A DNA stretch of 64,000 nt. It comes from Eretmocerus hayati. Its lineage: Eukaryota > Arthropoda > Insecta > Hymenoptera > Aphelinidae. Where the stretch lies: assembly GCA_029851415.1 (NCBI GenBank), contig CM056743.1:91362501-91426500 (forward strand). The letters are read 5' to 3'. Of this stretch, positions 45,702 through 56,200 are shown piece by piece. Position 1 is the stretch's first letter; every line of letters starts with the position of its first letter. The notes below the pieces were generated by a model. It was not told where the DNA came from. It made no database searches and saw nothing but the letters and a program-made list of their open reading frames with translations. The position numbers and the translations under genes are program-made.

Positions 45702-46829
45702 TCAATCCATCCCAATCGATCTTTTGCAGCAGGGTTCCTCATCATAAACATCTTGGATTGAATTGATGCACAAACTTCTAATTTGATCAAGTTCCTCATT
45801 GCTAATCGAAGAATTTTCATATTTCACTTGAATGAATTTACCATTTATTTCGAAAGAAAGTGTAGTATTTTTAACGCTGATCTCAGTGTTCATCTCCTTC
45901 AAAGTCTCAATTCCAAGAATTGAATCACGAGCCAGTTTTGGGACGACAAAGAAATCAATTGAAGTTGGAGTCCCCTGGACCAGTACCGGGGCTCTGAATT
46001 GCTTTTTTAATTTTACTGATTTTTCACCGGTGAAGCCGGTTGCTTGTATACTAGTCAATGGTAAAGTTGGAAAATTTCGCCAATTCTTAAAGTTACTTTC
46101 ATAAATTTCAGCTGATATACATGTGAGTTTACTTCCAGTATCAATTAAAGCTGTTAATTTGATTCCATCAATTGTAAGTTCAATTTCAGGACAATTACTA
46201 GGTACTCTCTTTTTTATCAGAGGGCTAAAAGATTCTTCATCTAATAATACTTCACGTGGATTGGAAAAAATAACATTAATTTGAGGATTACCAGGAGAGA
46301 TCTGTCCAACTACCGATTTCCTTTCGGGATATTTCTTAATCATCATTTCGTGGACATGTTCCGGAACAAAATTAGTCATCAGACCGCTAGCACATTCGGT
46401 AAGTCCCCTTTTTGATAACCGAGTCATTATAGGTGGGACAATTTGTCGTCCATCGCCTTGACAATCGGTCCGTACGGGTAACTTCTTAATCGTAACTAGC
46501 TGATCGCTTTCGTCTTGTTCCATCCCTATACCCACGGAAAAGTTTTCGGTTGTACCCTTAGTCAGCTCCTCGGCGTCCGACTCAGAAATCTCCTGTATAA
46601 ACACTCTATTTTTTGTTGCCGGAGCGGTATGTTGCTCATCAGCAATATAAGAAATTTGGTCTACCGGAACGGTCTGTTGTTCTTCGGTAATTCGACCATT
46701 TTTGAATTGGTTTTGTTCTCTTTTGAACTTGTTTCTGTTTAAACGCCTTAATTCTACTTTCGTTGCATTGACAAGTTTTGAATTGAAACTGGAAATATAT
46801 AAATTTTCATCATGGCGTTCCGAAGTCAA
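45702..46829 (-). CDS. pol: Element B pol remnant: aspartic protease
   Basis: The open frame has about 375 residues. The retropepsin signature LIDTGSKLTCIS is near residue 230, and GIETLKEMN follows as the downstream protease-end motif. An acidic, low-complexity N-terminal spacer precedes it. The frame ends just after NEELDQIRSL, where the RT domain should begin, and is replaced by tandem repeats. Its start overlaps the gag stop (46826-46828) in a different frame, consistent with ribosomal frameshifting of a gag-pol polyprotein. Confidence 0.75.
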   Translation of the reverse strand: MTSERHDENLYISSFNSKLVNATKVELRRLNRNKFKREQNQFKNGRITEEQQTVPVDQISYIADEQHTAPATKNRVFIQEISESDAEELTKGTTENFSVGIGMEQDESDQLVTIKKLPVRTDCQGDGRQIVPPIMTRLSKRGLTECASGLMTNFVPEHVHEMMIKKYPERKSVVGQISPGNPQINVIFSNPREVLLDEESFSPLIKKRVPSNCPEIELTIDGIKLTALIDTGSKLTCISAEIYESNFKNWRNFPTLPLTSIQATGFTGEKSVKLKKQFRAPVLVQGTPTSIDFFVVPKLARDSILGIETLKEMNTEISVKNTTLSFEINGKFIQVKYENSSISNEELDQIRSLCINSIQDVYDEEPCCKRSIGMD

Positions 46830-47158
46830 TGCAACGACTCGTCGTTTTCCGAATCGTTACACTGATCCTCGGATTCATCTACATCAACTTCATCGACTAC
46901 GTATACTTCAGAAATATTATTTACTTCATTATGATTTGAAACATTTTGATTTCTATTGGGTCTTTGTACAAATTTCTTAGGAGTTGATTCATCGCGATTG
47001 ACAAATGGCTTACTATGAGCTTGCCCATTATTTACTGGCGTTTTTTGCTGGAAACCCGACCGGTTCTGGCTTGCGAAGGATTGGCTGGGCCCGGAACATG
47101 TGATTGCTCGTCTCCCGAGTGGTCTGACATGATTATGATGAATGATGAAACTACTCAA
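46826..47158 (-). CDS. gag: Element B gag C-terminal remnant
   Basis: The 110-residue frame begins about 85 bp after the LTR end. After a short leader peptide it is Asn/Gln/Ser-rich and basic (for example KKFVQRPNRNQN), then acidic at the end. No capsid domain or CCHC knuckle is present, so most of gag has been deleted. The remaining tail ends at TGA 46826-46828, next to pol. Confidence 0.55.
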   Translation of the reverse strand: MSSFIIHHNHVRPLGRRAITCSGPSQSFASQNRSGFQQKTPVNNGQAHSKPFVNRDESTPKKFVQRPNRNQNVSNHNEVNNISEVYVVDEVDVDESEDQCNDSENDESLH

Positions 47159-47221
47159 ACAATATCACTGCGTGAGAAAAAATTATTAACGAGAAAATGT
47201 TAACCCTCTTTCCTCAATGTC

Positions 47222-47242
47222 GTTCCCCACAAGGGATGCCAA
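47222..47242 (-). promoter_or_regulatory. Element B primer-binding-site region
   Basis: Minus-strand TTGGCATCCCTTGTGGGGAA directly follows the 5' LTR. It begins TGG as a CCA-complementary site should. I could not assign the tRNA. Confidence 0.5.
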
Positions 47243-49407
47243 TGAAAGATTATGTTTTATTCCGTGAAGCGGAATAATACTTGAAAATGAGTTCTCTATT
47301 TAGATTTTATTCAATTAGTTCGATAATTATATCGTTACTATAACTATATAGAGGATACGACGTTATGTGAGGAAAGGTGGGGTAATTTCTAATGATAATT
47401 ATACGATAAAAATAAATTAAACAAGTTCATTTATTCTTGAAATTGACTCTAACATTATAAAAAAATAGATCTCTTTAATCACGCAGTGATTAATTTGTTA
47501 ATTGTGACACTTTACCAGTTTGGCATGCATATTGACAATGAAAAATGCAAAATATGTTGTCTATGACTCACTCTTGGCAGCGAAGAAATTGCCTATCTAA
47601 CAAAATTTTACTTTGAAAAATTAATACTGACTCGACAACTTTGATCTGAAAATATAAGGAAAAAAGAATTAATAAAAAAAACCTAGCTAAACCCGAAGCA
47701 CATGGTTTCTACTAAAAGTAGTGGCCGGTGTGCTTGTAAAGACCATCAGACGTGGTTTCTACTAAAAGTAGTGGCCGGTGTCTGATGACTTTCGACAAGA
47801 TAGAAAATCCATTACCTGCTTATGGCAGGAAGGATTAGCGAAAACAATTACTGACTGGAAGTCCGAACTGAGATGCCAAATGCCGTCAAAATCGACGGTA
47901 ATGGTTAATATGGATATATAATTCATATGTGAGTAATCTCGTAAGCCACCTATCGGCGAGATATCGAACATCAATTTTACGAGATCCGAAGTTAGCGGGT
48001 GATTTGAATTGGTAATTAAATATTTCAATGATAACTTGAATTTCCATAATTGAATATTGATGAAATTGATATCGTAGTTTCTTCTTCTAGGTTGCAGCGT
48101 GTCTGGATTAGTTACTCGATGATCCAATAGTATTTCCATAGAAAATCATCATAAGAAAGTCCCATGGATTTTGAACCTGGCGCCATTGCTCATGCGCAGT
48201 AGGGTCAATCAGATTGGCCAATCAAGAGATAGCGATGCGATAGCAGACGACATCAATTCATCCAGTGCATCAACATATGGTTTGTGGTTATGACAGGTGA
48301 TTGTTTACATCAAGTCAACAAGCAGCTGGGTATTGTAAGTGTGGCAAAATAATTATAAATAAACTGCAACATTGGGTAAGTCCACCTGTAACATATCTAT
48401 AAAAGCATGTGTGAGCATATCATGGGTGTTAGTACTCATGATATGATGTGATGTTGAATATTAGTGTTTTGGTGATAGATGTTGATGAGTGATTTTTGCA
48501 ATTAATGAACTAACTATTGTTTTTGCATGATGATAACATTATATGGGTTGGGTACTAATAATTTATGTAGTGCTGATGTCAGGGAATTGATTCCTCATGT
48601 GATTTTACAGTGGAACTTGGTGCGTCAACTGGGAAGGATGGCCCATGTTATGGGCCAGAGGCATCAGTTGAGCTGCGTTGGACCATCACCATCATCAGAT
48701 GGGAGCCAAGGTGCAGAATCTACATCATTTCCTCAGGATAGATGGGATTCTAGGATTCAGAAGGAGAAATAGGTATGGATTTTTTACTATTTTTGATCTA
48801 CCAATGTAAAGTTTTGTTTTACTATTTATATATGGACTTGCTCAATCATAAATGTTGAGTGAGTATAAAATATGATCAGCTGATGGCTGTCACATTATAT
48901 GTGCAAGTATATGCACTGACAACTATTATGAATATGGTCAGAGTGAATGAGACTGAATGAAATGGCTTTCGCATGAATTCTTTTCTATTACTAATGTTTC
49001 TTTTCCTACTAATAAAAAATGAAATATATTATCAAATACTAATTTATGTTTTTGTTTCATGTTGCTGATAACACCTGATGTCAGAAATCCAAGTTTGGCT
49101 TCCTGATTACCTGAAGTTGTTCCAGACTCCTGCTTTTTGCCTAAATCCATCATTCGACTACCACCGCTGGACCAATATATGATAGGCAAGTACTTCAGGG
49201 ATAGGTAACTTGTATCAGACATGCTTCTATTGTTAATTAAGGTTAATCTACTTGAATAAGGACTGTTAATAACTAATATATTTGTTTTAGGTGCTGACCA
49301 CTAAATATCTAATCAAGCCTTAAACCAAACTATAAATATCAATATCTCCATTCGCGTAAACTAAATAATTTAAACATATTCAAAATTGCCCAAACGTGAG
49401 CGTTGCA
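47243..49407 (-). repeat. Element B 5' LTR (2165 bp)
   Basis: Near-identical to 34542-36707. It is followed on the minus strand by a primer-site-like TTGGCATCCCTTGTGGGG. Confidence 0.9.
47696..47787 (-). ncRNA. Two tandem structured hairpins (5' LTR copy)
   Basis: Identical to 34996-35087. In this LTR the structure would lie in or near the start of the genomic transcript. Confidence 0.6.
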
Positions 49408-49411
49408 ATGT

Positions 49412-49949
49412 GTGTGTGCACCGGGTGCGCCGTCCGCGCAGTGATGTCGTGGGTGGTGTAGCAGTACATCGCGGTGCCCAAATATCTCCGTTCTGTGCCC
49501 TCGCCCACCCGCGAGCGAGAGCCCCGTCCGTAGTATTATCGCCGTCGTCCGATGCACACAGGCATGCCCCGCGGCATGGTGTAGTGCAGGAGCATGTCCG
49601 TGGGCTGGGGAGGGCCGGCGCGAGGGCCAAACAAGGCTTCAGTGGCCTGGGGGAGCCCTCCGGGCCACCCAGCTGTGGAAATCGCGATCCGTCGGCTGCT
49701 GGTCCTGCAGCCCCCTTGAAACCGGGCTGCGGCGGCTAACCTGGGTGCAGGGAGGGTTGCCCGCGCGCAGGCATCTCGGTATCGGCAGCATCCGCAATCT
49801 CTCTCGTCGCTCGTCGTCGTCATCCTCTCGAGCCAGCCCTCAACAAAAAGGAGAAGTATTTCGAGTTAATACTCATACTTCTCGTTTGCTGGCTCGAGAC
49901 GGCGACGAGAGATTTTCCTAATCACGGCTGTGACGGTTTAACCGGCACA
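49412..49949 (-). repeat. Element A 3' LTR, proximal part
   Basis: Continuation of the LTR after element B. On the minus strand the LTR begins TGTGCCGGTTAAACCGTCAC at 49949. A copy of the duplicated ATGT (49408-49411) marks the junction. Frames such as 49386-49739 are GC-driven shadows. Confidence 0.85.
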
Positions 49950-50494
49950 TTACCCCCCACTAAGGGGGGCGGGGGTCCTCCGGAAGGGAGTGGTCTTGCC
50001 GATACTTAGGTGGCGCATTCTCGCCTTTAAAATTCTCTCGTCGCTGCCTCAATCAGCAGATTCAAAATCAAGTTATATCATATATTCATGAATATGGGGA
50101 TCATCACCCACTCACTCTCTCACACAATCATACTGAAGGGAAATTACTCTACTGGCTGTCCTACAACTCTAGAGAAAATTGGATAAAGTCCTACGGGGAG
50201 CTGGTAAGCCACCCTGGGCCCTACGGTCATGGATCTTATTCATTCATTCAACCTGAAAAGGGAGGAAAAATAAAGAAAAATCATAGCATCTTAGTTTGGT
50301 CCGATTCATCGCCCCGCTTTTGTCTTACGACGTCTTGTCCTGGCGGCTTGTCCGTAACTGTCCGTTCTTCAGCCTACTGGCCTGGCTCGGTGTCTAGCAT
50401 GCCGGCCATGGGTTTCAGGGAACCCGTCCCATTCTGACTCCACCCACTCCTGCTAGCAGAAGGTCCGAATTGGCGAAGTCCGCGCCGAGGAGGC
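49950..50494. other. Element A 3' untranslated region and polypurine tract
   Basis: The minus-strand sequence TTAGTGGGGGGTAA (49950-49963) abuts the 3' LTR and is the likely polypurine tract. The rest is non-coding. It contains a copy of AATTCTCTCGTCGCTGCCTC resembling LTR sequence (about 50032). Confidence 0.6.
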
Positions 50495-51487
50495 TTACCG
50501 GCGGTCTGGGGGGTCTGTTTCGCGGTACATCGCAAAGAATGCCCGCCAAACTCTATCCCTCTCGGCTTCCGGTAGGTCTCGAATCCCTTCGCTGGTAGCA
50601 CGCAGCCGCTGTATGTAGAGGGGTCCAAGATTTCCGGCCGGGGCCGCGGCCTGCTCCCTGCGGCGCGCTTCCTCGGCAGCGATCCGAGCCTGGGCCTGCT
50701 CAGCTTCTAGCCGTGCTTGGGCTTCTTCCTCGCGGAGGCGGGCGTGCTGCAACTCCATCCTTCGCGCTTCTTCCGTGGCCAAGCGGGCGCGCTCTTCCGC
50801 GGCGCGGAGCTCGTCCTCCTCGCGCTGCAGACGCTCCTGTCGGCGTCGTTCTCCGGATGCAACATCACGCCGCGGGCCTTCCTGTCCGTGAGGGTCAGCG
50901 TTTCGGCCCGGTCTCGTGTCTCGCGTCCTTTCTCGGCGTTGCGTCTCCTCCGCTTCTCGACGGTGACCTCGCCGGACCTCTAATTCCATCCAGCGGCCGG
51001 AACAACGGGGGCACGTGGACACATGGACACCCCGCCGTCCGCAGTTCTCGCAGTGGCGCTGTTGGGGAAGCGGACATTGTGTTGCCCGATGGCCACACCT
51101 CACCGCCCAGCAGTTCAGGCATGAGAACGGAGGGGGGTCCAGGTCATTGTCCGTTGGAATGGCTGGAAGATTCCGCAGGAACGTCCCCGATGTCTTGGGT
51201 GGCGGATCTCGTTGGAACCGGTTAGCCGACCTCCGGTGGTCCGGTTGAGACGGGCTCCGGCTCCGGTTCGGTTTGGATGGCCTCCACGGGCTCCCTGTCC
51301 GTGCTCTCGAGGGGCTTCTGGTGCGTCGGTCCTCTTCTGTCCGTCTGCTTCCTCCGTTCCCAGTCCGTATGGGGTTCGCGTTGTTCCACGCGGATTCCGT
51401 GGGGGGGCCTCTCCAGAGGCACGCGCCTGACCAGATCTCGGGGGCCAAGCTCCTCAACCTCCGCGACGCGATAGGGAGGGGGCCCAC
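50495..51487 (-). CDS. Element A accessory ORF: zinc-knuckle plus long coiled coil
   Basis: 330 residues, intact. The N-terminal third is basic and Ser/Arg/Pro-rich. In the middle are two Cys/His clusters: CLNCWAVRCGHRATQC and, close by, CENCGRRGVHVSTCPRC. The C-terminal half is an extremely charged helix (Arg/Glu/Ala heptads, for example EEEAQARLEAEQAQARIAAE), predicted as a long coiled coil. It then ends in a short globular tail (RDLPEAERDRVWRAFFAMYR). It overlaps the preceding accessory frame by 266 bp in another register. It has no signal peptide or membrane segment, so it is not a classical envelope. Nucleic-acid binding and self-assembly are inferred from composition. I recognise no named family. 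Confidence 0.6.
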   Translation of the reverse strand: MGPLPIASRRLRSLAPEIWSGACLWRGPPTESAWNNANPIRTGNGGSRRTEEDRRTRSPSRARTGSPWRPSKPNRSRSPSQPDHRRSANRFQRDPPPKTSGTFLRNLPAIPTDNDLDPPPFSCLNCWAVRCGHRATQCPLPQQRHCENCGRRGVHVSTCPRCSGRWMELEVRRGHRREAEETQRRERTRDTRPGRNADPHGQEGPRRDVASGERRRQERLQREEDELRAAEERARLATEEARRMELQHARLREEEAQARLEAEQAQARIAAEEARRREQAAAPAGNLGPLYIQRLRATSEGIRDLPEAERDRVWRAFFAMYRETDPPDRR

Positions 51488-53228
51488 CCTCGTAGTCTTC
51501 CATGGTGAGATGGCGACGAGGGTTGTAGGGGCGCCGCTTACTCCCCGTGTCGTGGCGAAGCCTGGGCCAGGGTTCCGCAGTGGCTCCGGAATTTGACGCC
51601 TGTGGGCGTGGCTCTCCCCGCCACATCGGTGGAGAAATAGGCCTGAACTCTCCGGGTTTAGGTGCTCCCTCGCGGCGAGTTTGGCCCAGGCAAATGACGT
51701 GCGGTGGTGCTTCTCGCCGAGGATCCCAGTTAGGTTGAGGCGATGTCCGCGTAGGCCGGCCTGGCTCCGGTACGTTCCTGTAAGCTGGAGGTGGCGTTGC
51801 TAATCGGGCCAGGTCAGCCGGGATCATCCGCTCAGCCTCCGGAACTCCGTCCCCTGGGCCCAACTCCTCTGTCCAATCGTTCATGATTTCCAGCTCCACC
51901 TCTTCAACTGGCTCGTCCGTTCTCTGCTCGCGTTCTCCAGGAATCGAGGGGCTCTCTCCCAGTGGTGGCGCTGACTCGGTCTGGCGCGACCTAACCGAGG
52001 CCCGAGGGATCGCTCCCCGGGCTCGGTGGACCGCCAGCTCCTCTTCTGAGAGAGGTTGCAGAATTACTTGGGCTTCAAGTCCGTCGAACCTAACTCGCTT
52101 GGGCTCCGGTGTTGACGTCTTCTGGGACGCTGGGGCATCTTTCTCCATGTAGTTGGCCAAGTCCGCGTCCGCGCATGTAGCTCCCTGGCTGCCTTGAGTT
52201 GGAGGAGGGGAAACCTTACGAGATTCTGCCTCTCCCAGGGTCGGCCCTGACTCGGTCTAGCGCGACCTTGCCACGACCTGGGAAGTCATTCCTCGGCCTC
52301 GGTGAGTCGCCAGGTCCTCCGCCGGGAGAGGCTGCAGGATCACCTGCACCTCGGGTCCGTCGAACCTCACCCGCTTGGGCTCGGGCGCTGGTGTCTCCTG
52401 AGGTGCCCCGGCATCATTCTCCATCCGGTTCAGTGTCACTATCTCCGCGCACGCTGCTCCCTCACCGCCGTGGTTTGGAGAAGGTGGGGCTTCCCGTGAC
52501 TCGGTCTCGTCCGTCATCTCGGCCACGTCCGCGCGTCGTTAGGGGGGACTGTCGATCCTCATAACCGCCACCCCATTCGTCACGGTTCTGGTCACTCCAG
52601 TGCTCGGAGTTAGGGAGGTGAATCCTTGCCTGTCTACCATCTCTTGAAGATCCGAGATCCGTGGGTGGTCAGGAGAGGTTGACTCTCGAGACAATGGCTG
52701 GTGGCGTGCAACATCGAAGAACCTGGAGCGCGTATTAGCCACGTCCACCCTCTTAAACCATTCTCGCAGAAGCTCCATCCTGTCCTCCGTAGTGTCCAGT
52801 GCTTGCAAGTCGGGGAGCCTTGGGAGTACCGCTTCACCTCGACGCTGCAGGGCTAGCTGCCACAAGCTCTCAGCCTCTTTGTAATCAGCTGGATTAGGGA
52901 ACAGTCCGAAGAAGTCCAGCTCATTGCGCTAGTCCCCCTCCCCAGCTGCTTCGCAGTCCGTTCTCTCTTCGGCTAACGCCATATCTTGGTCTCCGCCCTC
53001 GTAATTGCCTGGCTCCACTGTGGGCGCAGGCAACCCCTCGTCCGTATTGGGTGCAAAAAGTTCGTCCATCTCCAGCTCCTCGTCCGAGATTCGGAGCTCC
53101 AAAATAGCTCCGTCCGCTGCTGCTCGCTCCGCCTGAGCATACAGCTCCCGGATCACTGCCAATCTGTCCGCATCGCTGGAACCTGGAACATGCTCAAACT
53201 CACAGTCCGTTCTTTGCCAATGCGGCAT
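51222..53228 (-). pseudogene. Element A accessory reading frame with three in-frame stops
   Basis: One frame, the same as integrase, stays open from 53228 to 51222 apart from stops at 52929 (TAG), 52539 (TAA) and 52257 (TAG). No frameshift is needed. Content is acidic and proline-rich. A tandem duplication of about 122 codons is visible: PEPKRVRFDG...VQVILQPL in the segment starting at 52526 recurs as PEPKRVRFDG...AQVILQPL in the segment starting at 52160. In the first copy a TAG stands where the second has CAG (Gln). There is no known domain. It could be decaying, or expressed with stop readthrough. Confidence 0.5.
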
Positions 53229-53249
53229 ATCCCCCTACGCATGCACCAA

Positions 53250-56200
53250 CTACTTGTCCGAATTACGGGGAGGGATCCAACGTTTCAACTGGGATACATG
53301 GGCTTCTGGCAGGGTTCTACCTAGATCCCCTTCAAGTACATAGACTAGCGGTGATTTGACTTTCACGATTTTGAATGGTACCTCATATTTTGGCGCGAGC
53401 TTCTTAGAAAACTCATTCGCGGCGTTTGATAGAAAGTGCGTCCGTCGTCCGACCATATCTCCCACCTGAAACTGTACGTGTTTCCATCCGCGATTATAAT
53501 GCGCAGCCTGCTTTTCTCTAGCTTTGTCGATATTTTTCAACACGAAGTCCCTCAGCGCGTGCAAACGCTTCATTCTCCCTGTCCATGTGTCCACGTCTAT
53601 CGGCTCCACCGGTTTTCCGTCCAACAGCTCGCGTCTCAAGCTCTTCACAGGCCTCGGATTCCGTCCGTGATTCAAAAACGCTGGTGAAACTTTTAGTGTC
53701 GATTGAACTGCCGTGTTCACAGCATGTCTGAACTCATGTATGTGCAGGTCCCAGTCTCTATGATCCTCCTTAACGTATTGAGCTATCATAGTCTTCGAAG
53801 TCCTGTTCTGGCGCTCCGTAGCGTTGGCCTGGGGATGGTAAGGGGGGGTAAACACTTGCTTGACTCCATATTCAGCTAGTCGGTCCGCCAAGAGCTTATT
53901 GTCGAACTCCTTACCGTTGTCCACCAAGATATAGTCCGGGGTTTCCCATCGAAACAAAACTAACAAGGGGGGACCACGGGGGCCGGGTCACCAATCTCCC
54001 CCAAGATTTTTTTACAGTTTTGTACTATCGAGTATATGAAGAATCTAGAGTAACTCCGTCAAATGGGTCTCCTGTCCAGAGATACAGCCACTGGGATTAA
54101 CATTGCTTATATAGGCCCATGTTAAAAAGTGATATATATAGATATACTGGTAGTGCTAACGTTTTTGCTTGTAGCTCTCGACAGGGGGCCCATTTGACGG
54201 AGGTATTCTAGATTTCTCATATTCTAGATGGCACCAAACTGTGAAAACATTTTGGGGATGATTGGCGACCCGGACCCCGTGGTCCCCCCTTGTAAGTCCT
54301 CTATCCCAGCCAGAACCGATTTCCCGCCCGCTTTACGCAAAGGTTTGGTCTCGATCATCTTCGTGAACAAGTCCTGAAGCACCAGAAGGTATTTGGAACC
54401 CCTCTTGCTCGGGGGAAATTCCATCAAGTCCGCTGAAATGGCCACCCATGGCGATTCCACGATCCGCGACCCGAGTAGTCCGTGAGGTTCAAGTTGAGAA
54501 GCCTCATACTTCTGGCATAGCTGGCATTGGCCCACAAATACCACCACGTCGTGATACAGTCCGGGCCACGAGTACTCTCTGGCCACCCGGTCATATGTCT
54601 TTTCTACCCCTAAATGTCCTGCTGAAGCGATGCAGTGGGCGTCCTCCAATACTCTTTCACGAAGAGCTACTGGTACTACCAAGCGCCACTTTTCGTGCGG
54701 TGATGTGATCGGGTCCAGCATCGCATCTGTCCGAAATCTGTACAACTGTCCGTCCTCAACTCTCCAGTTTCTCCATTTTTCTGGCCTGGATTGCACTTCC
54801 TCAATTCGTTTGGTGTACCACGGGTCCGATTTAATCTCGAGTCCAGCTATTTCTGTCCCGTCCTCGTCCTCCGCGTCCGCCGGGTCATGCAACCTAGAGA
54901 GGGCATCTGGCACCCTGTGGAGCCGCCCGGAGCGGTGAGACAACTCGAAGTCCCATTGCTGGAGCTTCAGAGCCCATCGAGCCAGGCGTCCTGTCGGATC
55001 TTTGAGTTCTCTCAACCATTTTAGAGCGCTGTGGTCCGTAATCACCTTGAAATGAGTCCCCTCCTCATACGGTCGGAATTTTTCGATGGCCCATAAAACA
55101 GCCAGATTCTCTCGCTCCGTGGCGGTCCAGTTTCTCTCGGCCGGCGTGAGGCTTCGACTACAGTACACGATTGGGTGCTCTCCGTCCTCCCCTTCTTGTG
55201 TCAGCACGGCTCCAAGGCTATACGCGCTCGAGTCACACTGGATCGTGAAGACTTTTGAGAAATCTGGCCTGGCCAACACCGGGGCCGTTGTTAGAGCTTC
55301 CTTGAGCTTTTCAAACGCTTCCTGTTGCTCCGCGTCCCACGTCCATTTCACGTCCTTCTCCAGAAGCTTAAGGAGGGGTACTTTGATCTCAGATTCGTGT
55401 TCAATGAACCTGGAGTACCAGCCCACCATCCCCAAGAATGATCGCAACTGTTTTAGGTTTTTCGGAGCTGGATAGTCTCTTACTGGAGCAACCTTCTCCG
55501 GGTCTGGCCTCAGTCCTTCTGCGTCCAAAAGAAACCCCAAATATCTGACCTGCTGGCAACAGATATCACACTTGTCCTTGTTTACTTTCAGGCCGGCTCC
55601 AATTAAGCGCTCCATAACCAACTTGACGTACTTTACATGGTCCTCATAGGAGTCCGTTACAATGATCAGGTCGTCAAGATACCCGAACACAAATGGTTCA
55701 AGATCAGGTCCGAATAATTCGTCTATAAGTCGCTGAAATTCCGAGGGTGCATTGGTCAAGCCATAGGGCATGGAAGTAAAGGCCCAGGAGCCAACGCCCG
55801 GAAGGGAGAAGCTCGTGAGCTCCTTACTGTCCTCATGCATAGGAATTTGCATGTACGCCTCCTTCAAATCGATCTTTGAGATGTATTTTGCCCTCCGCAG
55901 CTTGTCCAGTATGACGTCCATGTTGGGAAGAGGATACGCGTCCTTCTTCGTCACTTTATTCAAGTCCCTATAGTCGATACAGAATCTGTACTTCCCATCA
56001 CTCTTCCTGACCAAAACCGGAGCACTGCTCCACGCACTCTTCGATGGCTCTATACGTCCGGCGTCCGCAAGTCGCTTCACCTCCGCTCTTGCCACCTCCA
56101 GCATGGCCGGTGACATACGTCTGTACTTGTGTCGAATCGGTGTATTGTCCAGCAGTGTAATCTTGTGCTTTCTGAGCTTTGTCAAGCCCAGTTGGTCCCA

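Larger units (their letters stand above)
34542..49407 (-). mobile_element. Element B: young LTR retrotransposon filled with tandem arrays
   Basis: LTRs lie at 34542-36707 and 47243-49407, with target duplication ATGT at 34538-34541 and 49408-49411. LTR ends on the minus strand are TGCAACGC and CTTTCA. Between the LTRs, coding remnants are limited to a gag tail, a protease and an env-like ORF, all on the minus strand. RT, RNase H and integrase are absent. The intervening 37.7-45.2 kb is satellite-like tandem DNA. It must have moved with enzymes supplied in trans. Confidence 0.85.

Noticed and set aside
49339..49823. GC-rich ORFs beside the element B junction
   Set aside because: They lie in element A's LTR or span the LTR-LTR junction, so they cannot be ancestral genes.
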